NCBI GenBank assembly: GCA_963723235.1
Contig: CAVRPV010000016.1
Location: forward strand, 29,797-93,796
From: CAIRTM01 sp963723235
GTDB taxonomy: Bacteria > Desulfobacterota > WTBG01 > CAIYCZ01 > CAIRTM01
DNA length: 64,000 nucleotides
Reading direction: 5' to 3'
A model generated the notes under the pieces. The model was not told where the DNA came from. It saw nothing but the letters and a program-made list of their open reading frames with translations, and made no database searches. Positions 55,539-64,000 of the stretch are shown here, piece after piece; positions within the stretch are counted from its first letter, which is position 1, and each line of letters opens with the position of its first letter. The position numbers and the translations under genes were made by a program.

Positions 55539-56516
55539 ATGTACATAGCACTCGGCCTTCTTTCCGGCGGCCTCGACAGCATCCTGGCCGCTCGTCTCCT
55601 GCAGGAGCAAAAGCAGCTGCAGGTCGAGGCTGTTACGTTCATAACGCCCTTCTTCGGCCCGGGGCGCGCCCGCGCTGCGGCTGCACAGCTTGGCATCCCA
55701 CTGCACGAAATCGATATTACCGACATCCATTTTGCCATGCTGCAAAACCCGCCGCACGGGTACGGCAAAAACATGAACCCCTGCATCGACTGTCATGCCA
55801 TGATGTTTCGCGAAGCGGCCAGCCTGCTTGAGCGCCTGGGACCGGGCTTTCTTTTCTCGGGCGAGGTGCTCGGCGAGCGGCCCATGTCGCAGAATCGCCA
55901 GTCGCTTGCAACGGTCGCAAAAACATCCGGCTGCCCCGACATGATCCTGCGGCCCCTGAGTGCAAAACTGCTTGAGCCGACCCGGCCCGAGCTGGATGGC
56001 ATGGTTGAGCGCGAGAGACTGCTCGACCTTCAGGGCCGCTCGCGCAAACCCCAGTTCGCCCTGGCAAAGCAATGGGGCATCACGCAATTTCCCAACCCCG
56101 GGGGCGGCTGCCTGCTGACCGACCCGCCCTTCAGCCAGCGCCTGCGCGACCTGCTTGAGCATCAAAAGAATATTACCCGCTTTGACCTTGAGCTGCTCAA
56201 TACCGGCCGCCATTTGCGCGTGCGGCCTGACCTGAAAATCGTCGCGGGCCGCGATGAAAAAGACAATGAGCGACTTGCCGGCCTTGCACGTGACACGGAC
56301 ACACTCATCTCTCTTGTTGATTTTCCCGGCCCGATCGTTCTCATACCGGAAGAAGCATCCGGACCGGATTGCCTGCTGGGGGCGTGCATATGCGTGTCTT
56401 TCAGCAGCGCGCGCACCCGGGGCGACGTCGATGTTTACCTGCATCGCAGACAAAGCAGTTCAACCGTAAAGGTCTCTGCACTGCCGCGCGAGCAAATCGA
56501 CGCCTGGCTTTTATAG
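55539..56516 (+). CDS. PP-loop ATPase of the tRNA thiolation type (MnmA/ThiI-like)
   Basis: A 325-residue enzyme beginning MYIALGLLSGGLDSILAARL, where SGGLDS is the PP-loop that adenylates substrate. Catalytic cysteine candidates lie in NPCIDCH (~86-92) and FPNPGGGCLLTD (~190). The C-terminal half is an OB/PRC-like domain of unknown match. Such proteins thiolate tRNA uridines, but I cannot choose between s2U34 and s4U8. ATG 55539 follows CCAGGAAGAATT; the extension to 55503 comes from the hairpin element. Confidence 0.82.
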   Translation: MYIALGLLSGGLDSILAARLLQEQKQLQVEAVTFITPFFGPGRARAAAAQLGIPLHEIDITDIHFAMLQNPPHGYGKNMNPCIDCHAMMFREAASLLERLGPGFLFSGEVLGERPMSQNRQSLATVAKTSGCPDMILRPLSAKLLEPTRPELDGMVERERLLDLQGRSRKPQFALAKQWGITQFPNPGGGCLLTDPPFSQRLRDLLEHQKNITRFDLELLNTGRHLRVRPDLKIVAGRDEKDNERLAGLARDTDTLISLVDFPGPIVLIPEEASGPDCLLGACICVSFSSARTRGDVDVYLHRRQSSSTVKVSALPREQIDAWLL

Positions 56517-56655
56517 CAGGCGGTTGAAATCGTCACTGCGGCGTGGAATAGATCCGGTAGGGGCACAGCATGCCAGTGTCCGCTACACTTGTCATGACTG
56601 CACAAACGCTTTGCATCCAGCATCGTTTTTAAACAATAATCAGATGCAAAAAACC

Positions 56656-56730
56656 GTAGGGTGTGTGCAGCGTAGCGAAACCCACCGATTATTATATAAA
56701 ACATTGCTGGTGGGTTGTCACCCACCCTAC
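56656..56730. repeat. palindrome GTAGGGTG...CACCCTAC
   Basis: A 75-bp element with ends GTAGGGTGTG and CACCCACCCTAC and inner AACCCACC/GGTGGGTT arms. A degenerate GTAGGGGCACAGCATGCC palindrome, like that nested in hairpin copy 2, lies at ~56559. Apart from these, 56517-56752 shows nothing. Confidence 0.65.
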
Positions 56731-56752
56731 TCTATCCGGGGATACTTATTAC

Positions 56753-57592
56753 ATGCTTACCCGCACCTTCCAACACATGCAGGGCATAGGCGAGGCCACC
56801 GAGCAGCTCATCTGGGAGCGCGGTATCCATACCTGGGAAGATTTTAAGCCGCCGTTGAACAACCGCTCAGCGCCCGAACCCGCGCCATGGTCGACCGCGC
56901 GCTGATTGATTCATTCAGGGCGATTGCGCGCAGGGATGTGCAGTTTTTTTCACGCGCCCTGCCCCACTCCATGCGCTGGCGCATGTTCCCCGAGTTCATG
57001 GACAATGCAGCCTATCTTGATATCGAAACAACCGGGCTTGACCGCAGCCACGACACGATCACCACGATTGCCCTGTATGACGGCAGCGAAATCAAATGGT
57101 ACGTGCAGGGGCAAAACCTTGACGATTTCCCGCGCGACATCGAGCACTACAACCTGCTTATCAGCTATAACGGCTCCTGCTTTGACGTGCCGTTTATCGA
57201 ACGCTTTTTCAAAATCCGGCATGCACGCAGGCGCAGATTGATCTGCGCTTCGTTCTGGGAGCTCTCGGATATCGAGGCGGACTGAAACGCTGCGAGAAGA
57301 CTCTGGGCATTGAGCGCCCCGGCATGACCGATATCGACGGCTACACGGCCGTGCTGCTCTGGCATGACTACAGGCGCACCGGCAACACAAGCGCGCTTGA
57401 AACGCTTCTGGCCTACAACATCTGTGACGCAGTTAACCTTGCAGCCCTCATGACAATTGCCTACAACCATGCAATCAGCCAAACACCGTTTGCCGACCTA
57501 CACTGCCCATGCCCAATCTTCCTCCCCTGCCCTTCGCGGTCGACCGCGAAACCGTCGACCGCCTGCAGCACTCGCACCCGTCCTATACATAG
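56753..57592 (+). pseudogene. YprB-like RNase H-fold exonuclease broken by three frameshifts
   Basis: ATG 56753 begins MLTRTFQHMQGIGEATEQLI, a helix-hairpin-helix-like start. The second frame carries the DEDD exonuclease motif AAYLDIETTGLDRSHDTITT and YNGSCFDVPFIERFF. A third frame gives AQIDLRFVLGALGYRGGLKR and YNICDAVNLAALM (the last acidic motif), and a fourth the tail LPMPNLPPLPFAVDRET to a stop at 57592. Each junction needs one added base (near 56850, 57225 and 57500), after which the length is exactly 280 codons. Either it is a pseudogene or the sequence is poor here. Confidence 0.75.
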
Positions 57593-57671
57593 GCACAAAG
57601 ACCTGAAGCATTTTCAGAACAAAAATTTTTGAAATTCCAGCAATACATCGACAGCCATAGCTCCTCCCCGT

Positions 57672-57803
57672 ATTATATGGAATCCGCATACCCACGGTAT
57701 TACCAACAAATTGCGGAATCCACAGCATATTAATTTGACAAAATTATGATCTTTTGCAATAAGCATTCTCATGCAATGCCACAAATTACGGATTCCATAT
57801 AAT
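57672..57803 (+). mobile_element. 132-bp palindrome-ended element, copy 2 (MITE-like)
   Basis: Perfect 15-bp terminal inverted repeats ATTATATGGAATCCG (57672-57686) and CGGATTCCATATAAT (57789-57803). The interior is AT-rich and non-coding, matching the reverse complement of 4862-4992. Four bases (GATT) separate it from GTTAGGC at 57808-57814, the first core of the cassette that follows. It fits a miniature inverted-repeat element; no transposase is in the window. Confidence 0.8.
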
Positions 57804-57839
57804 GATTGTTAGGCATATCAACGAAACGGAGACAATGAA

Positions 57840-58208
57840 ATGGTGACTCGCCTTTTGCAAGTGTTGGCTGTGGTTGCTCTGATGACCAGTGGCTGTGCTG
57901 GGACGACAGCGATCAAGAATCTGGCTTTGCCGCCGGTAAGCGCAATCGAAGGAATCATCACCCAACTGGATGGAAATGGTTTTACTCTGACGGAAAATTC
58001 GGGCTCAATCTTTGTTAGGGCGAAGTTACCAGGCGACAAGAAACTAAATCTTTCTCCTGATGAGAAAGTAAAAGTGTATGGCAACCTACAGGGTGGCCAG
58101 GAAAAAATATTTGATGGGTATGTTATTAGGAAACCGACGAGTGAGCAGATCATTGTAAGCAATCCCTTCCCGCACTTCGGGTTCATTATTCAGAGTTCTT
58201 TTAAGTGA
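57840..58208 (+). CDS. cassette-encoded lipoprotein with small beta-barrel-like domain
   Basis: A 122-residue protein: the signal with lipobox MTSGC at ~19 is followed by SAIEGIITQLDGNGFTLTEN and IFVRAKLPGDKKLNLSPDEK. This resembles small OB-fold-like periplasmic proteins, though no family is certain. ATG 57840 follows GGAGACAATGAA. The gene begins 26 bp after the cassette core GTTAGGC and its stop is directly followed by an attC-like site, so it is a single-gene integron cassette. Unlike its neighbours on both sides, the frame is intact. Confidence 0.75.
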   Translation: MVTRLLQVLAVVALMTSGCAGTTAIKNLALPPVSAIEGIITQLDGNGFTLTENSGSIFVRAKLPGDKKLNLSPDEKVKVYGNLQGGQEKIFDGYVIRKPTSEQIIVSNPFPHFGFIIQSSFK

Positions 58209-58209
58209 T

Positions 58210-58289
58210 TCCTAACAACACCATCAACCCGGCATGCAAAAGCGTCGCTTCACTCTGCTTTTGCACGCCGGTTATGAAGAACGTTACAT
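58210..58289 (+). other. attC-like recombination site of an integron cassette
   Basis: Starts TTCCTAACAAC and ends GAACGTTACAT. Between them CCGGCATGCAAAAGC (58229-58243) and GCTTTTGCACGCCGG (58257-58271) pair at 14 of 15 positions around a 13-base loop, with CAA/GTTATGAAG spacers as in known attC sites. The R'' core CCTAAC pairs with the R' core GTTA. It starts two bases after the lipoprotein stop. This is the stronger of the two attC candidates. Confidence 0.75.
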
Positions 58290-58328
58290 ACTGAATAAAA
58301 AAAGATACCTTTAGACATAAGCTGAACA

Positions 58329-58897
58329 ATGATCACCATGAGAAGAATTTTCTATATACTGGCTTCATTGGCTTTGCTGTGCTTTTTCGCGGGCGCAACA
58401 GATGGGGTATGCGCACAGACGGAAGGAGGTGCGAACATGACGATGACGATCACAAGCAGTGCCTTTACCGATGGCGGCATGATCCCGAAGGATTATACCT
58501 GTGACGGGAGCAATGTCTCGCCTGCCCTGTCATGGTCAGGCATTCCCGCAGGCACGAAAAGCCTTGCGCTTATCTGTGATGATCCGGATGCGCCAATGGG
58601 AAACTGGGTGCACTGGGTGCTGTTCAACATACCGCCGACTGCCAGCGGGCTGCACGCAGGGCATAGCGCCTGACAAGGCTTTGGAGAACGGAGCCAGGCA
58701 CGGCATCAATGATTTCCGCAAATACGGCTATGGAGGGCCGTGCCCTCCGGGAGGGACGCACCGGTACTTTTTTAAAATCTATGCTTTGGATACTGAGCTT
58801 GCGCAGGAACCGGGTCTCACCAGGGATGCTTTGCTCAAAGGCAATGAAAGGCCATGTCCTGGCCGAAGGCCAGCTCATGGGAAAGTATAAACGGTGA
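58329..58897 (+). pseudogene. exported PEBP/YbhB-family protein with two 1-base insertions
   Basis: A signal peptide (MRRIFYILASLALLCFFAGA) is followed by ITSSAFTDGGMIPKDYTCDG, SPALSWSGIPAGTKSLALIC, DDPDAPMGNWVHWVLFNIP and, in a second frame, GPCPPGGTHRYFFKIYALDT. These are hallmarks of the phosphatidylethanolamine-binding/Raf-kinase-inhibitor-like family. Removing one G near 58663 and one near 58843 restores a 188-residue protein ending HVLAEGQLMGKYKR at 58897. The ligand and role are unknown in bacteria. Both changes extend G runs, so sequencing error is possible. Confidence 0.82.
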
Positions 58898-59117
58898 AGT
58901 AATAAAGCAGGCATTGCAATGCAGCCGCCTGCCGGACGTGAGCGCATAAGCCGCGTCTCCTCAAAAAATTCTTCAGGGCGGGTGCCGAACCGCCGAATAT
59001 ACAAACACATGGATAGCGGCCATGGCACCCGCCTTGCGGATCGCAGTGCGCCAAAAGCAAGGAATACAAACCCGGGACAGACAAAACATGATAAATACAA
59101 TTCTGGAGGTATGCGCC

Positions 59118-60480
59118 ATGAAAAGATATTTTTTGCCGGTAATAGTCCTCTTTTACGTATGCCTTGCAGCCGCAGCGCAGGCACAGTCGATCATCATCGA
59201 TCATACGTGTACTGACATCAACCAGATACCATCGTCATGGATCGAGGCCGCGAAAAGCAACCTGCGTATAAGTTACGGGCATACATCCCATGGCAGTCAG
59301 CTTATAACCGGCATCGATGCTATCAGCGACTACAGGGGCGCCCCGTTCACTTTTTCTTACGCAAGTGGATATTCGGCAGGAATCTTTGTAAATGATTACA
59401 CGCCGGAAGGCGATCTCGGCAACCCGGACCGTACAACCTGGGCGCAGAGAACACGGGATTTTCTCAATCGCTCAGGCGGTAACGACCGCAACGTTGTCAT
59501 GTGGTCGTGGTGCGGCCAGGTTGATGGAACCGAGGCTGAAATCAATACATACCTGAATCTCATGAATGAGCTGGAAGAAGATTTTCCTGACGTAACATTT
59601 GTCTATATGACCGGCCACCTCAACGGCTCCGGAGAAAGCGGTAACGTTAACCAGCGCAATGAGCAGATCCGCAGCTATGCCCGGAGCCACGACAAGGTTC
59701 TGTTCGACTTTGCGGATATCGAAAGCTACGATCCGGACGGAACAACGAATTACATGGAACTGTATGCAAATGACAATTGCGATTATCGGCGGCCACAACT
59801 GGGCAACTGACTGGATACATGCAAATTCCTCGTCTGAGCTCGCCCAGATAGCCGGCCAATGCGGCGATTGCGCACATTCTCAAACCCTTAACTGCGTCCT
59901 CAAGGGTGGTGCCTTCTGGTGGCTCATGGCCAGTCTAGCCGGATGGGATGGCGGCGTGGAGCCGCCAGAAGTGATTGGCGAGGGCACTATCGGCACGCAG
60001 ATCACGATTACAGGCTCGGGCTTTGGCACAAAAAAGGGAAGTGTCCTGATCGGAGGCGCAGCTACAAAGATAGCAAAGGACGGTTGGAAGCCTGATTCCA
60101 TCACCTGTATTGTCGCGAAGGCCCTGCCTGCGGGTACCTATCATGTAACGATCAAGCCATCTAGGCAGGCCGCTATTACCCTGCCAAATGCCTTTACCAT
60201 GAAGCCCCCGGAGATAGATGCCCTTGACTACAATCAAGGTGGTGCCGGGGACCCGATCACCATAACCGGGGATTTCTTCAGTACGAAGAAAGGCACTGTG
60301 TACCTTGAGGATTCTGAGAACGGCAGGAAGATAAAATGCAAGCTCACAGCGTGGGGCATGGATAGTATCACTTTTGTCGTGCCGAAGGCATCAAAGAGTT
60401 TCCCTGCGGGAACGTATTCCCTGAAGGTCACAAACAAGGTAGGAACAGCAGCGGCTCCTTCAAGCTTCACCATAGAATGA
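59118..60480 (+). pseudogene. exported SGNH-like/IPT-domain protein, copy 1, one frameshift
   Basis: ATG 59118 follows GGAGGTATGCGCC. A signal peptide (YFLPVIVLFYVCLAAAAQAQ) is followed by an SGNH/GDSL-like region: IIIDHTCTDI, SYGHTSHGSQLITGID, VVMWSWCGQVDGTEAE, FVYMTGHLNG. The frame stops at 59810 after CDYRRPQLGN; dropping one base near 59799 continues as GGHNWATDWIHANSS, then CGDCAHSQTLNCVLKG and two IPT/TIG Ig-like domains (ITITGSGFGTKKGSVLIGG; ITITGDFFSTKKGTVYLED) to 60480, 453 residues in total. It may be a cell-surface hydrolase or adhesin. The next gene is a near-identical copy with the same shift. Confidence 0.75.
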
Positions 60481-61888
60481 TAGTGGGAAAAGGAATAATA
60501 CTGAGCACTGCATGCGTATACACGAAAAAATATTTTTTGCCGGTAATAGTCCTCTTTTGCGTATGCCTTGCAACCGCAGCTCAGGCACAATCGATCATCA
60601 TCGATCATACGTGTACTGACATCAACCAGATACCATCGTCATGGATCGAGGCCGCGAAAAGCAACCTTCGTATAAGTTATGGGCACACATCCCATGGCAG
60701 TCAGCTTATAACAGGCATTGATGCCATCAGCGACTTCAGAGGCGCCCCGTTCACATTTTCCTACGCAAGCGGCGGATATGCGGCGGGAGTCTTTGTTAAT
60801 GATTACACGCCATCGGGTAGATCTCGGGAACCCGGACCGTACAACCTGGGCGCAGCGGAGACGCGATTTTCTCAATCGCTCAGGCGGCAACGACCGCAAC
60901 GTTGTCATGTGGTCGTGGTGCGGCCAGGTTGATGGAACCGAGGCTGAGATCAATACGTACCTGAATCTCATGAATGAGCTGGAAGAAGATTTTCCTGAGG
61001 TAACATTTGTCTATATGACCGGCCACCTCACCGGCTCGGGAGCAAGCGGTAACGTTAACCAGCGCAATGAGCAGATCCGCACCTATGCCAGGAGCAAGGA
61101 CAAGGTCCTGTTCGACTTTGCGGATATCGAAAGCTACGACCCGGAGGGAACAACGAATTACATGGCACTTTATGCAAATGACAATTGCGATTATAGGCGG
61201 CCGCAACTGGGCAACTGACTGGATACATGCAAATTCCTCGTCTGAGCTCGCCCAGATAGCTGGCCAATGCGGCGATTGCGCACATTCTCAAACCCTTAAC
61301 TGCGTCCTCAAGGGTTCTGCTTTCTGGTGGCTCATGGCAAGGCTCGCCGGATGGGATGGCGGCGTGGAGCCGCCAGAATTGATTGGCGAGGGCACTATCG
61401 GCACGCAGATCACGATTACAGGCTCGGGCTTTGGCACAAAAAAGGGAAGTGTCCTGATCGGAGGCGCAGCTACAAAGATAGCAAAGGACGGTTGGAAGCC
61501 TGATTCCATCACCTGTATTGTCGCGAAGGCCCTGCCTGCGGGGACCCATCATGTAACGATCAAGCCATCTAGGCAGGCCGCTATTACCCTGCCGAATGCC
61601 TTTACCATGAAGCCCCCGGAGATAGATGCCCTTGACTACTATCAAGGTGGTGCCGGGGACCCGATCACCATAACCGGGGATTTCTTCAGTACGAAGAAAG
61701 GCACTGTGTACCTTGAGGATTCTGAGAACGGCAGGAAGATAAAATGCAAGCTCACAGCGTCGGGCATGGATAGTATCACTTTTGTCGTGCCGAAGGCATC
61801 AAAGAGTTTCCCTGCGGGAACGTATTCCCTGAAGGTGACAAACAAGGTAGGAACAGCAGCGGCTCCGTCAAACTTCGCCATAGACTGA
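60477..61888 (+). pseudogene. exported SGNH-like/IPT-domain protein, copy 2, two frameshifts and lost start
   Basis: A tandem duplicate of 59118-60480 with scattered base differences. The codon matching copy 1's ATG is ACG (60522-60524); the only in-frame ATG overlaps the stop of copy 1 at 60477. An extra A near 60822 shifts the frame after NDYTPSG, and the copy 1 shift near 61206 is also present, although the neighbouring base differs (A instead of C). The IPT/TIG half stays open to 61888. Copy 2 is therefore more decayed in its N-terminal half than copy 1. Confidence 0.72.
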
Positions 61889-61960
61889 TAGTGGGAGCAG
61901 GTCAAGGTCAAACTGCCCCCTATCCTCCCGAGCCGCAAACCAATAACAGCAGGTCACCAG

Positions 61961-62143
61961 ATGCAAGCAATCGCCAAAAAGCTTACATCCGCCTTGGCGG
62001 CAACATTTGTTACCCTCCCGATTGTCAGGCTGGCAAAAAAAATTATAGGTACAGCGTTGTTCCCAAGTGATATGATCCATCACTTCCTTGTTTTATGGCC
62101 AATTAAAGGTAATCATGAATTATCTATTGCACACGAAGAATAA
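61961..62143 (+). CDS. possible 60-aa ORF, unknown
   Basis: ATG 61961 follows AGGTCACCAG at a workable distance. The product begins MQAIAKKLTSALAATFVTLP and has one weakly hydrophobic segment, possibly a signal sequence or membrane helix. There is no motif or partner. It is the only candidate in the 395-bp gap 61889-62283 and may be a fragment. Confidence 0.3.
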   Translation: MQAIAKKLTSALAATFVTLPIVRLAKKIIGTALFPSDMIHHFLVLWPIKGNHELSIAHEE

Positions 62144-62283
62144 GCGCTAAACAATAACTGCAGACAGGACAGAATGCGCGGCAACCGGGTCGGACCCTAT
62201 GTACTGAGAAACAACGGCAGGTCGACGCCAAGCCCTCTTGGATGTCTCAGCCATTTCAATATCTGCCATTATGAGGTCTCATC

Positions 62284-63725
62284 ATGATGAGTAATAGCAT
62301 TCCTGCTGGTTCCATCAGCCTGATACTGCACATTTTAGTGCAATATACACTTATCGTTCGGGTGCTGCTGCGGCCTCACCGGGAACCGGCTTCCCGGATC
62401 GCTTGGGTCGTGGTTATCCTTGCCGTTCCTGTGGTGGGTATTCTGGCCTACATTTTTTTGGGAGAGACAAACATCGGCCGCAGCCGCGTAAACCGGATAC
62501 GCACGTTTCTCGCACGGCTGAGTGATGTGTTCGCTGCGGAAGCAGTTGGCTTTGATATGCACGGCGATGTGCCGCAAACCTATAAGCATTTATTTCACGC
62601 CGGGAAACACGTGAACGGCTTCGAACCGGTCGGGGGTAACCATGCAACCTTATTGCAGGATTCGAACGCGACCATTGACTCCATGGTAGCCGACATTGAT
62701 GCCGCACAAGACCACGTCCACCTCTTGTTCTATATCTGGCTGGAGGACAAGAACGGCTGCAAGGCGGTCGAGGCGATCAACGCTGCAGCACGCGGCGACC
62801 TGCCGCGCGATGGCTGACGGTCTGGGCTCGCGCAGCATGATCAATTAAAACGCTGGTCGGCCATGCACGAAGCAGGCGTAAAAGTCGCTGTCGCCCTGCC
62901 AATTGGCCACCTGCTGCTGCGGACACTCAAAGGCCGCATATTTGCGCAATCACCGCAAAATTGTTGTTATTGATAACCTGATCACCTATTGCGGCAGCCA
63001 AAACTGTGCCGACCCTGAATTTCGTGTAAAAGCAAAGTACGCTCCGTGGGTTGATATCATGATACGCTTCAACGGTCCGATAACACTGCAGAACCAGTAC
63101 CTTTTCGCCAGCGACTGGGGGGCGGAAACAGGTGAGGATATCAGCGATCTTTTGCGGCAGCCCCTTCCGCCGGCACAGGACGGGCTGACAGCACAGGTGA
63201 ATGGAACCGGCCCGATGATCCAGTACGCTGCAATGCCCGAGAGATTCGAATCAATTATGTATGCTGCTGAATACGAGTTGTTTATTACGACTCCGTATTA
63301 ATTTCGAAATCCATACAAGCCGGACTGTGCGCATGCGCCCGCCGAGGGGTTGCTACGACAATCATTTTCCCGGCCAGAAACGACTCATGGATTGCCGGTG
63401 CAGCAAGCCGAAGCTATTACGATGATCTGCTTGCAGCCGGTGTGAAAATCTTTGAATATGGGGGGGTCTGCTGCATGCGAAGATGTTGACGATTGACTAT
63501 AAAGTTACCCTTATCGGATCAGCAAATATGGACAGACGCAGGTTTCGAACTGAATGATGAAAAAATATACTGCTCTATTATAGCGCATTAACCGCACACG
63601 TTCGCCAGCGACAGCAAAGCTACCTCGACCGATCAAGAACGATTACCGGCGATATGGTAGCGCAGTGGACCTGGCATCATCGGCTCTGGAATAATGCCAT
63701 CGCTCTGTTCGGCCCGGTGCTGTAA
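62284..63725 (+). pseudogene. cls: cardiolipin synthase broken by many indels
   Basis: ATG 62284 follows GAGGTCTCATC. The N-terminus has two membrane helices (IAWVVVILAVPVVGILAYIF). Both phospholipase D HKD motifs survive in different frames: NHRKIVVIDN near 62953 and HAKMLTIDY near 63473. Between and around them are CGSQNCADPEFRVKAKYAPW, LFASDWG, GPMIQYAAMPERFESIMYAA and the C-terminal WTWHHRLWNNAIALFGPVL to 63725. Frame changes occur near 62795, 62846, 62948, 63300 and several times after. A working gene would join two phosphatidylglycerols or PG and PE. The span equals a full-length cls, so nothing large is missing. Confidence 0.8.
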
Positions 63726-63901
63726 AAATACACATAATGTGCATGACCCAGTGTACTCGAGTACTGGATGTTTCGCTGCCGACGGGTTACTTACATACCC
63801 GAACAAATAAAGCGGCTACCTGCTTACAAAACAGGCTCGACCTTTTCTTTAAGTGCGCGGAAAACCGGCAACACGAACAGCAAATACACTCAATAAAGAA
63901 T

Positions 63902-63931
63902 AAGCCCCGGGGAGATCAGGGGCTTCTTTTT
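63902..63931 (+). terminator. intrinsic terminator after the broken cls
   Basis: AAGCCCC (63902-63908) and GGGGCTT (63919-63925) form a 7-bp stem followed by CTTTTT, oriented for rightward transcripts. The rest of 63726-64000 shows no gene I can support. Confidence 0.75.
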
Positions 63932-64000
63932 CGCATCATCTGCTTTTGTTTACGCTGAAGGTGCACAGCCGCAGCAGACCCTCCATTACCGGATAAACCT

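Noticed and set aside
57672..57814. The 132-bp element read as a long VCR-type attC of a preceding cassette
   Set aside because: It ends correctly next to GTTAGGC, but no R''-type RYYYAAC core is found at its other end in either copy, and its arms are perfect terminal repeats, so a MITE-like element fits better.
59790..59812. Programmed frameshift in the SGNH/IPT genes
   Set aside because: No prfB-like slippery codon, stop-proximal slip site or stimulatory structure is evident; a shared inherited mutation is simpler. The question is kept open in the findings.
1..64000. CRISPR array, prophage, or transposase/integrase gene
   Set aside because: No regularly spaced direct repeats, phage structural genes, DDE transposase or tyrosine integrase (including IntI) could be recognised in any frame.

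Overview
The window looks like chromosome of a Gram-negative bacterium of roughly balanced to moderately high GC. It carries a meso-diaminopimelate peptidoglycan pathway, BamD, a lipid A acyltransferase, an LPS-kinase-like protein and an MsbA-like exporter. Sigma-54-type regulators, a short two-gene RdgC arrangement, the order tRNA-Leu/tig/clpP/clpX/lon and a complete mraZ-to-ftsZ cluster together suggest a deltaproteobacterial-grade lineage (Desulfobacterota or a neighbour). That assignment is inference from gene content, not a phylogeny.

Layout. 1-3.3 kb: a partial DUF169 gene divergent from a GAF-PAS-AAA+ sigma-54 activator, which is followed by a candidate activator site, a weak -24/-12 element and a small MORN-like gene. 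3.5-5.3 kb: two coupled membrane genes, then an integron-type cassette with its attC site next to a 131-bp palindrome-ended element. 5.3-13.8 kb (minus strand): a Lys/Asp-rich exported protein, then a probable envelope-modification locus made of a sulfotransferase, a membrane protein, a small helix-rich protein, two alkaline-phosphatase-superfamily enzymes, an LpxL-type acyltransferase and an LPS-kinase-like protein. 14.4-17.3 kb: a degenerate sigma-54-activator-like protein convergent with a radical SAM protein. 17.5-34.8 kb (minus): the division and cell-wall cluster ftsZ, ftsA, ftsQ, ddl, a 62-codon ORF, murC, murG, ftsW, murD, mraY, murF, murE, ftsI, ftsL, rsmH, mraZ. It has a consensus promoter with MraZ boxes at its head and a terminator after ftsZ; murB is absent. 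35-46 kb: a TPR protein, a two-component system with a 53-codon leader gene and a triple TGTAACA operator, a QueG-related Fe-S protein, an AlkD-like protein, bamD, a short GlmU-like enzyme and an MsbA-like ABC transporter with a very large first loop. 46.4-56.5 kb: tRNA-Leu(UAG), tig, clpP, clpX, lon, rdgC and a partner, serS, and a PP-loop tRNA-thiolation-type enzyme. 56.7-64 kb: a decaying or poorly sequenced accessory stretch holding a broken YprB-like exonuclease, a second integron-type cassette beside a second copy of the 132-bp element, a broken PEBP gene, a tandem pair of frameshifted SGNH-like/IPT proteins and a badly broken cardiolipin synthase.

Three repeat systems run through the window. 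One is a family of about 115-bp hairpin elements (7 copies) ending in TTTTTCAACAGCCTG, placed tightly against gene ends. One is the 132-bp element with 15-bp terminal inverted repeats next to both cassettes. The third is a set of short REP-like palindromes. Single-base indels break several otherwise well-conserved genes (tig, radical SAM, sulfotransferase), so some breaks may be sequencing errors. The best candidates for something undescribed are the paired lone cassettes with their shared landing element, the gene-end hairpin family, the phosphodiesterase/sulfotransferase envelope locus and the activator-like protein that has lost the sigma-54 contact loop.
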